DNA of 8,402 bases, taken from positions 1-8,402 of the forward strand of contig JAISDP010000158.1 of NCBI GenBank assembly GCA_031264715.1. Direction: 5' to 3'. A program made the translations under genes and the position numbers. The notes under the pieces were generated by a model. That model was not told the DNA's origin. It saw only the letters and a program-made list of their open reading frames with translations, and did not search any database. Below are positions 1 to 5,616 of the stretch, piece after piece (position 1 is the stretch's first letter; each line of letters opens with the position of its first letter). The stretch is from Bacteroidales bacterium (GTDB lineage Bacteria > Bacteroidota > Bacteroidia > Bacteroidales > UBA4181).

Positions 1-10
1 TCCTTTCAAC

Positions 11-1345
11 ATGGTTAAGACATTAGCATCCTCCAAAATTTTTGTACTCGATACCAACGTAGTATTGCATGATTATATGTGTATTTACAATTTCCAGGAC
101 AACGACCTGGCGCTTCCCATTGTCGTTTTGGAAGAGTTGGACAAGATGAAAAAAGGAAACGACCAGATCAATTACAATGCCCGCGAATTTGCCCGCGAAT
201 TGGATAAGATTGCCGGCGACGAAATGTTCAACGGCGGCATCAGGCTCGGGAAAAAAATGGGAAAGTTGAGTATCGAAACCGGTAAGCCGTTCTCGCCGGA
301 ACTGAAACGCTCGTTTCCCGAAGAAACGCCCGATCACCGGATCTTAGCCATTACCGAACATGTAAAAACGTCGCATCCCGACCGGCAGGTGATCCTGGTT
401 ACCAAGGATATCAACCTGCGCATGAAAGCCAAATCCGTGGGGTTGTTGGCGCAGGACTATAAAAGTGATAAGGTTCAGAACATAGCGGAACTGTACAAGA
501 TTGCCGAAACTGCGCCCTGTACCGTCGAACTCGTCTCCAGGCTGTACGAATCGCATGACGGCGTTCCGGCTAAGGATTTTAAATTGAAAGGACTACCGAA
601 AGGTAATGCGTATTATATCTTCGATTGCGGGCAGTCAACAGCTTTGGGCTACTACAACAGCGTCAGCGGCAGGATCGAACGTGTGGACAAACATCGCTGT
701 TTCGGTATCGAGCCGCGTAATGCCGAGCAGACATTCTGTATGGACGCTTTGCTGCGTCCCGAAATACCATTGATTGCCATTACCGGGAAAGCCGGTACGG
801 GAAAAACATTGTTGGCCCTGGCTGCCGCCCTGGCGCAAAACCAACAGTACCCCCGGATTTACCTTGCACGCCCGATCGTTCCCTTGGCCAACCGCGACCT
901 GGGATTCCTCCCCGGATCGGCCAGGGACAAAATTGAACCGTACATGCAACCGCTGTTCGATAACCTGGGCGTGATCAGGCAACACCTGAAACAGAGCGGC
1001 GCAGAATACCGGAAAATAGAGGAGATGCTGAAAAACGAGACGCTGGTATTGTCGGCGCTGGCGTACATCCGCGGGCGAAGCCTGTCCGAAACGTTCTTTA
1101 TTGTGGACGAAGCGCAGAACCTGACGCCGCACGAAGTAAAAACCATCATTACCCGTGCCGGCGAAGGCGCCAAAATAGTAATGACCGGCGATATTGAGCA
1201 AATCGACTCGCCTTATCTCGATGCGCAATCCAACGGACTGTCGTACCTCGCCGATAAAATGAAAAACCAGTCGATCTTCACACACATCAATCTGTTAAAA
1301 GGCGAGCGCAGTAAACTTGCTGAACTGGCAAGCGATTTATTGTAA
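11..1345 (+). CDS. phoH: PhoH family ATPase with N-terminal PIN domain (PIN-PhoH / PhoH2 type)
   Basis: The 444-residue protein joins an N-terminal PIN nuclease-like domain (about 10-150) to a C-terminal PhoH P-loop ATPase domain (about 235-444). Acidic residues expected of a PIN active site are visible: D14 in VLDTNVVLHD, E41/E42, D108 in TPDHR and D133 in TKDINLRMKA. The ATPase half has Walker A GKAGTGKT (259-266), the PhoH signature RPIVP..RDLGFLPG (287-302), Walker B FFIVDEAQN (362-370) and a sensor-like TGDIEQID (392-399). Family knowledge: PIN-PhoH proteins (mycobacterial PhoH2, Bacillus YlaK) are cytoplasmic, and PhoH2 has been described as an ATP-dependent RNA-unwinding and RNA-cutting enzyme. 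That activity here is inferred. Length is normal for the fusion and both domains look complete. The ATG lies only 10 bases into the window, so its promoter is not visible. The next gene on the same strand starts 98 bases downstream. Confidence 0.95.
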   Translation: MVKTLASSKIFVLDTNVVLHDYMCIYNFQDNDLALPIVVLEELDKMKKGNDQINYNAREFARELDKIAGDEMFNGGIRLGKKMGKLSIETGKPFSPELKRSFPEETPDHRILAITEHVKTSHPDRQVILVTKDINLRMKAKSVGLLAQDYKSDKVQNIAELYKIAETAPCTVELVSRLYESHDGVPAKDFKLKGLPKGNAYYIFDCGQSTALGYYNSVSGRIERVDKHRCFGIEPRNAEQTFCMDALLRPEIPLIAITGKAGTGKTLLALAAALAQNQQYPRIYLARPIVPLANRDLGFLPGSARDKIEPYMQPLFDNLGVIRQHLKQSGAEYRKIEEMLKNETLVLSALAYIRGRSLSETFFIVDEAQNLTPHEVKTIITRAGEGAKIVMTGDIEQIDSPYLDAQSNGLSYLADKMKNQSIFTHINLLKGERSKLAELASDLL

Positions 1346-1399
1346 GTGTCCTCTGACATTTTACCTGAGCAGTCATAATGAAAATTCATGATTTTTAGC

Positions 1400-1407
1400 T
1401 AAGTTTG
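1400..1407 (+). promoter_or_regulatory. Candidate Bacteroidota -7 promoter box before lspA
   Basis: The octamer TAAGTTTG matches the Bacteroidota sigma-ABfr -7 consensus TAnnTTTG exactly and lies 36 bases before the ATG at 1444. It overlaps a TTG (1405-1407) that could otherwise be read as an upstream start, which makes that TTG unlikely. No clear TTG-type -33 element is visible at the usual spacing, so the call rests on the -7 box and its position. Confidence 0.4.
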
Positions 1408-1443
1408 CGGCTTTTGAATATTGACCTTAATCATCCAAAACGA

Positions 1444-2094
1444 ATGAAATTGCCAGTAGCCTGGAAAGCGATCATTTTAGTATTCATCATTCTATTCATC
1501 GACCAAATTCTCAAATTCTGGATTAAGACACATATGTCCATCGGGCAGGATTTTGCGGTATTTGGCAACTGGTTCCTGATTCATTTTGTTGAAAACCCCG
1601 GTATGGCTTTTGGTTGGGAACTTGGAGGCAAAAGCGGGAAGGTATTCCTGAGTCTCTTCCGGTTGGCAGCGATTGTGGCTATTATATGGTATGTGCGGGC
1701 GCTCATCCGCGAAAAGGCGCCGCAAGGTTTTATCTTGTGCGTGGCCCTGATATTGGCGGGCGCTATCGGTAACATGATTGACTGTGCGTTCTACGGGCTG
1801 ATTTTTGACTCGGGCACCACATTCAATACTGAACTTGGCACGTACGTCAGCTATCCGGGTGTTTCACAACTGTCGTCCGACGGTTATGCGCCGTTCCTCC
1901 ACGGTTGCGTAGTGGATATGCTTTCGTTCCCGATCTTCCGGGGCGCTTATCCCGGTTGGTTTCCGTTTAATGCCGGCGAACCGTTCCTGTTTTTCCGCCC
2001 GGTATTCAATGTCGCCGATTCGGCCGTAACCATCGGAGTGTTTTCCATTGTTATTTTCTACTGGGGATACTTGAAAAGAGTCAGCAAATCATAG
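1444..2094 (+). CDS. lspA: Lipoprotein signal peptidase (signal peptidase II)
   Basis: LspA is the inner-membrane aspartyl protease that removes the signal peptide from diacylglyceryl-modified prolipoproteins. From the ATG at 1444 the protein is 216 residues with four hydrophobic stretches (about 8-25, 67-85, 96-112, 188-208). Family motifs are present: D20-Q..LK in the first helix, ENPGMAFG (50-57), GNMIDC (109-114) and FNVADSAVTIG (188-198). By comparison with E. coli and Pseudomonas LspA, the catalytic pair should be D158 (GCVVDML) and D192 (NVADS). The stretch between D113 and D158 is about 36 residues longer than in E. coli; I recall the same insertion in Bacteroides LspA. A TTG at 1405 would add 13 residues (MRLLNIDLNHPKR), but it lies in a -7-like box, so the ATG is preferred. 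The DUF218 gene follows after 45 bases and is probably in the same operon. Confidence 0.95.
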   Translation: MKLPVAWKAIILVFIILFIDQILKFWIKTHMSIGQDFAVFGNWFLIHFVENPGMAFGWELGGKSGKVFLSLFRLAAIVAIIWYVRALIREKAPQGFILCVALILAGAIGNMIDCAFYGLIFDSGTTFNTELGTYVSYPGVSQLSSDGYAPFLHGCVVDMLSFPIFRGAYPGWFPFNAGEPFLFFRPVFNVADSAVTIGVFSIVIFYWGYLKRVSKS

Positions 2095-2139
2095 TAAGTG
2101 ACGAGTTGATGTTCTTTACTTTTAATTCTTTACCTTCAA

Positions 2140-2892
2140 ATGTTTTTTATTCTTTCGAAAACTATCGGCCTCTTGGCCAAGCCGCTGACGTGGTTGGTTG
2201 TGTTGATGCTGATAGCCGTATCCTGGCGAAAGCCAAAATTGAAAAGATTTTCATTAATCGCGTCATTGGTCATCTTGCTGGTATTTACCAATCCTTTTGC
2301 TATCAATATCGCTTTGAAATTGTGGGAGCCGGCGCCTGTTGCCATCGAGACTTTACCTGTCTATGATATCGGCATCGTACTGGGCGGTTTTGCACGCTAT
2401 CTGCCCGGTTCGGATAATATTGAACTTACCGATGCCGGCGATCGCCTCTGGCAAGCCGTTTCGCTATACCGACAGGGGAAAACCGGGAAAATACTCATCA
2501 GCGGCGGAGGCGCCGAAAATACCAAATCCGAGGCGGCTGCGGTGCGCGATGCGCTTATTGCGATGGGTATCCCTGACAGCGCCATATTAACCGAAACGAG
2601 ATCAAGAAACACACATGAGAATGCAGTATTCAGCGCGGAACTGGTAACTGCAAACCAACCCGGCGCTACATGCGTGTTGATTACTTCGGCGCTGCACATG
2701 AAACGGTCGCTGGGCTGTTTCCGCAAGGCCGGACTGAACCCTGACGCTTTCCCGGCGGAACATATCGCCCGCTACGACAAAGTTTATTGGGCGGACTGGT
2801 TGCGCCCCGAGCCCTCCGCGCTTAAATACTGGGAGCGCGTGATGAACGAATGGATCGGAATTATTGTGTACAAATTACAAGGCTATATCTAA
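2140..2892 (+). CDS. YdcF/ElyC/SanA-like DUF218 membrane protein
   Basis: This 250-residue protein has two N-terminal hydrophobic helices (about 8-28 and 37-55), followed by a soluble DUF218 (YdcF-like) domain, probably periplasmic. Family signatures seen are the beta-strand and glycine turn IGIVLGG (77-83), ILISGGG (118-124), a conserved helix with E131 and R136, the GIP..AI.TE.RS.NT.EN block (143-161) and the strand LITSALHMKR (180-189). The C-terminal YWERVMNEWIGIIVYK (230-245) resembles the E..G...Y tail of ElyC-like members. E. coli ElyC is linked to peptidoglycan and envelope biogenesis and SanA to vancomycin resistance, but the biochemical activity of the family is not settled, so no reaction is assigned. 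The ATG is followed directly by the first helix and no Shine-Dalgarno is visible. Its last 18 bases overlap the end of the convergent ABC ATPase gene. Confidence 0.85.
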   Translation: MFFILSKTIGLLAKPLTWLVVLMLIAVSWRKPKLKRFSLIASLVILLVFTNPFAINIALKLWEPAPVAIETLPVYDIGIVLGGFARYLPGSDNIELTDAGDRLWQAVSLYRQGKTGKILISGGGAENTKSEAAAVRDALIAMGIPDSAILTETRSRNTHENAVFSAELVTANQPGATCVLITSALHMKRSLGCFRKAGLNPDAFPAEHIARYDKVYWADWLRPEPSALKYWERVMNEWIGIIVYKLQGYI

Positions 2893-4323
2893 AACCCGGT
2901 GCGAAGGTATAATTTTACCTTTTTCGATATTCAAATGCCTGTTGACACAGTCGGGAATTTCATTCGGGCGATGCGATACGAAGATTAAAGTCCTTTCGCG
3001 ACAGTATGCATCCAGTAAATGTTTTGCCAACTCTACGGTATGGGCGTCCATTCCCTGGAACGGCTCATCCAATACCAGCATGGGCGGGTTTTTCAACAAA
3101 GCCCGTATCAATAGCAGCATGTTTTGCTGGCCGGTGGATACTCGTTGAAAAAGAGCGCCGGTAAGGTGAGTTACGGAAAAATAATCGAACAGGCCTTCCA
3201 TTACGGCAACAATATCGCGGGTAATTACTGTCTTTTTGTATGGATTTTCCTGTAATCCGCTTAAAACTGTTTCGCTGCACGTCCGGTCCTGCCGGAAATA
3301 AACATGCATTTCGGGCGACACGAACCCCACGCGGTCTTTGATATCCCAAATGCTCTCCCCTGTACCCCGCCGACGGTCGAACAGGGTGATCTTATTGGCA
3401 TAAGCCTGCGGGTTATCCGCAAAAATCAAACTCAGCAGTATGGACTTACCTGCCCCGTTGGGCCCTGTCAGCGCCCATTTTTCACCGTGGCGGACAGTCC
3501 ATTCGGCATGATCCAGCACTGTGGTATCACCGTAAGTGATGGTCGCCTTATCCAGCATGACGGCTATTTCGAATGTCTTTGAGGGCGCAGCGGGGAGGTG
3601 TGGTGGAGATGGGGTTTGTCCGGGAGCAGATTGCCGGGCTACGTAATCTTTTCGTGTCGATAATTGTCTGGCAATGAAGTGTTCGACCTCCATTACATGG
3701 GTAATGATACCGGGTATCCCGTCATCACCCGCTACCATGATCACATGTGTGCCCATGCCGGTAACCTGGCATAACGTGTCTGAAATGTAATCCCTTGCCT
3801 TGGTGTCCAACCCCGTGTAAAGGTTGTCGAGTAACAGCAATCGCGGTTTTTTGAGAAGGGCTTTTGCAATCAGCATCTTTTTGAACTGTCCATTGGATAG
3901 TTTGATGATTTCCATATCCAACAATCGCTGAATGTCCAATGCTTCCAACTCGGGTAATGCCTCGCCTGTGTTCAATCCAAGGTATTTGCGCACAGTGACG
4001 ATCCCATCGGTTTCGGTAGCATGATAACGTTGCTGGTAGTAAAAATTGCCATAGTTAATCGAATGATCATTGAAATACACGGAGGCGATCAAATGGTGCG
4101 GTTCCTGGTCTATTATCCCGTTGGCTCCGTGCAGGCAGTATTCTGTACAGCCTTTTACCTTTACCAAACGGCCTTCGACAGCTTCGAGGAACGTGGTTTT
4201 ACCGGAGCCGTTGCCACCTGCAATAGCCCAATTCTCGCCTTCATTCATTTCCCAGCTGGTATCGGGGAAAACCGTATATTGGAATTTTCGGAATGTGGCA
4301 TTTTCGAATCTGATCAGCGGCAT
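2875..4323 (-). CDS. modF: ModF-like double ABC ATPase
   Basis: The protein has two ABC nucleotide-binding domains and no membrane segment, 482 residues from the ATG at 4323. E. coli ModF (PhrA) is about 490 residues with the same layout, and the block LFDRRRGTGESIWDIK (314-329) is nearly identical to ModF. NBD1 has Walker A GGNGSGKT (36-43) and signature LSNGQ (142-146), but its Walker B reads LLLLDN: the catalytic glutamate is N167 and no H-loop histidine follows. NBD2 is intact, with GPNGAGKS (287-294), VSTGQ (395-399), LVLDEP (416-421) and H451 in FVSHRP. A proline-rich linker (about 232-248) joins the domains. ModF is named for its place near the E. coli molybdate genes, but its function is poorly known and no modABC or permease gene is seen here. 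An in-frame TTG at 4344 would add seven residues (MRNQKLL). The ATG fits the family N-terminus (MPLIRFENATF) better. Confidence 0.85.
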   Translation of the reverse strand: MPLIRFENATFRKFQYTVFPDTSWEMNEGENWAIAGGNGSGKTTFLEAVEGRLVKVKGCTEYCLHGANGIIDQEPHHLIASVYFNDHSINYGNFYYQQRYHATETDGIVTVRKYLGLNTGEALPELEALDIQRLLDMEIIKLSNGQFKKMLIAKALLKKPRLLLLDNLYTGLDTKARDYISDTLCQVTGMGTHVIMVAGDDGIPGIITHVMEVEHFIARQLSTRKDYVARQSAPGQTPSPPHLPAAPSKTFEIAVMLDKATITYGDTTVLDHAEWTVRHGEKWALTGPNGAGKSILLSLIFADNPQAYANKITLFDRRRGTGESIWDIKDRVGFVSPEMHVYFRQDRTCSETVLSGLQENPYKKTVITRDIVAVMEGLFDYFSVTHLTGALFQRVSTGQQNMLLLIRALLKNPPMLVLDEPFQGMDAHTVELAKHLLDAYCRERTLIFVSHRPNEIPDCVNRHLNIEKGKIIPSHRVLDIAL

Positions 4324-4373
4324 GAGCAATTTTTGATTTCTCAATATTTTTAAATTATCAGAATTATTGTACG

Positions 4374-4381
4374 CAAAAATA
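4374..4381 (-). promoter_or_regulatory. Candidate -7 box for the modF-like gene
   Basis: Read on the minus strand the octamer is TATTTTTG, an exact match to TAnnTTTG, placed 50 bases upstream of the ATG at 4323. It sits in an AT-rich stretch where such a match can arise by chance. No good -33 element is seen. Confidence 0.3.
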
Positions 4382-4402
4382 CACTATTTTGAAATCTTAA
4401 TG

Positions 4403-4410
4403 TACTTTTG
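4403..4410 (+). promoter_or_regulatory. Candidate -7 box for the secreted-protein/phosphatase unit
   Basis: TACTTTTG matches TAnnTTTG exactly on the plus strand. If used, transcription would begin near 4417 and give a leader of about 170 bases that includes the GC-rich hairpin island. No -33 element is visible at normal spacing. The box lies only 21 bases from the minus-strand candidate, so the two promoters would be divergent and closely packed. Confidence 0.3.
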
Positions 4411-4424
4411 GAAAAAATATAAAA

Positions 4425-4500
4425 GATGCCCGCACCGGCCCTTGCCTTTTGCACTTACCTCGCTGCCGGCGAAATCCGAAATTTGCGCCTGAAACGTTTG
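4425..4500. other. GC-rich, hairpin-forming island in the divergent intergenic region
   Basis: Inside an otherwise AT-rich spacer, roughly 70 bases are clearly GC-rich and contain inverted repeats. The best is GGCGAAAT (4468-4475) pairing with ATTTGCGCC (4481-4489), giving eight base pairs, one bulged G and a five-base loop. A wider pair is CCGGC (4435-4439) with GCCGG (4465-4469). There is no T-run typical of a terminator. On the minus strand an ATG at 4504 opens a 35-codon frame ending at 4397 that encodes a very basic peptide (FRRQRGKCKRQ). I see no evidence that it is translated. The island may be a structured leader, a small RNA or a dispersed intergenic repeat. Nothing else recognisable is seen in 4324-4586 apart from the two -7-like boxes and a GGAACAT tandem at 4551-4564. 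Confidence 0.4.
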
Positions 4501-4586
4501 CCATAAAATAATTCCGCAAATGAAACATCTTTTGGGAAAAACCGTATAATGGAACATGGAACATGAAAGATATACTTTAAAATAAT

Positions 4587-5582
4587 ATGTTAGAACCGAA
4601 ATTCGATCACTTTACCGTAAAGAGTTTAGTCGCTTTTGCGATGCTGATGTCGACAGCATTCAATGTACAGGGACAGCCAGTGCCGTCCGAAGAAGAAAAT
4701 ATCCCGTTCCTGATGACTTTCGGCAACAAGGCCGACACATCATGGGGCGATGATGATTTTTCTCAAACCTTCTTTTTTGTCGTCCCCGAATCCTACAAGG
4801 GGATGGTGTTTATCCGCGTATTCGATCCGGATACAGGCGGCAAGTGGGATGAATTAAATGGCGCTTTCGACACCAAAATGCAGTATTCCGTATATGGCGG
4901 CAAGGAAGCGTTTTCGCATCCCGATGCACAGGGAACAGACCCTGTAGGCAATTACAAGAGCGGCACCCTGCTGGCAACCAAGACTTTCGGCGTCGATCCC
5001 AAAGTCGATAACAACTGGTATACCTTTGGGCCGTTTAATCCTACGGCAGGCGAGTTTGACCCCCAGTATGGCGGTTACATGTTCAAGGTAATCTGCGATG
5101 GCATCACCGGCGACGATGGAAACATGTACCGTTATTTCATGAGCACTTCGGCAACCGCCAATATACCCATCGAAGGCGGCAACGCTTTTTCGTTCGAATA
5201 TTCATTCCGTATGCACGATAACCCCAAGGAAGTATCGCACATATATCCGTATGTCGATATGGAATGTACCAAAATCCGGCAGGGAAATTTCGACTGGGAC
5301 AACGACGGCGTAATCCGCGTGATCTCCGAGGTACGGCGCGAACAGTTTTGTACCGTGTCGGGCGATAATGTATGGGCGCAGAGTGAATTTGCCATTATAG
5401 AAGGAGAGAAAGGCAAATCGCTCGATTTCCAGTTTATCAAAAAAGGCATCAAAAACAATAACGTAGTCATCAATGTCCGTAACCAGAGGGGGGACCTGTT
5501 GAAATTCTACTCTTCGCCTATTGGTGGTGTTCCCAAGTATAAATATAATATTGGATCAACGAAGACTAAAGCCAAGAAATAA
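4587..5582 (+). CDS. Secreted protein of unknown family, upstream of the sensor phosphatase
   Basis: I do not recognise this 331-residue protein. A signal peptide is likely: charged start (to K12), hydrophobic core LVAFAMLMSTAF (14-25) and a probable cut near G29/Q30. There is no lipobox, no further membrane helix and no type IX secretion sorting domain at the C-terminus, which ends in a basic tail (KTKAKK), so a soluble periplasmic or secreted protein is expected. The mature part is rich in aromatic residues, Gly and Asp and looks like alternating beta strands. Two acidic loops could bind calcium: DPDTGGKWDE (80-89) and DWDNDG (236-241). There are three cysteines (170, 227, 255). An earlier ATG at 4563 is in frame but stops after five codons, so 4587 is the first usable start. 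No Shine-Dalgarno is present; the leader is A/T-rich. The phosphatase gene begins 34 bases after the stop with no visible promoter between, suggesting one transcript. Confidence 0.75.
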   Translation: MLEPKFDHFTVKSLVAFAMLMSTAFNVQGQPVPSEEENIPFLMTFGNKADTSWGDDDFSQTFFFVVPESYKGMVFIRVFDPDTGGKWDELNGAFDTKMQYSVYGGKEAFSHPDAQGTDPVGNYKSGTLLATKTFGVDPKVDNNWYTFGPFNPTAGEFDPQYGGYMFKVICDGITGDDGNMYRYFMSTSATANIPIEGGNAFSFEYSFRMHDNPKEVSHIYPYVDMECTKIRQGNFDWDNDGVIRVISEVRREQFCTVSGDNVWAQSEFAIIEGEKGKSLDFQFIKKGIKNNNVVINVRNQRGDLLKFYSSPIGGVPKYKYNIGSTKTKAKK

Positions 5583-5616
5583 CCAATAACCAACAATCTT
5601 AAAACAGACACCGGTA

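Noticed and set aside
1378..1396. Possible rho-independent terminator after the PhoH gene (ATGA/TCAT stem followed by a T-run)
   Set aside because: The stem is only four to five A/T-rich pairs with a tiny loop, too weak to call.
4324..4344. TTG start at 4344 for the modF-like gene
   Set aside because: The ATG at 4323 fits the family N-terminus. The seven extra residues have no family support.
4397..4504. Minus-strand 35-codon ORF encoding a basic peptide
   Set aside because: Short, with no clear ribosome-binding or promoter signal, and its composition follows from the GC-rich structured island. Not supported as a gene.
4545..4550. Perfect TATAAT hexamer upstream of the secreted-protein gene
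   Set aside because: Bacteroidota primary sigma factors use TAnnTTTG rather than TATAAT, and no good -35 lies 17 bases upstream. Likely chance in AT-rich DNA.
4265..4554. Near-identical 20-21 base strings GGGAAAACCGTATATTGGAA (4265-4284) and its one-indel relative at 4534-4554
   Set aside because: The match is short, interrupted by an indel and a substitution, and the flanks do not align. A pair like this is plausible by chance in 8.4 kb, although a small duplication is not excluded.
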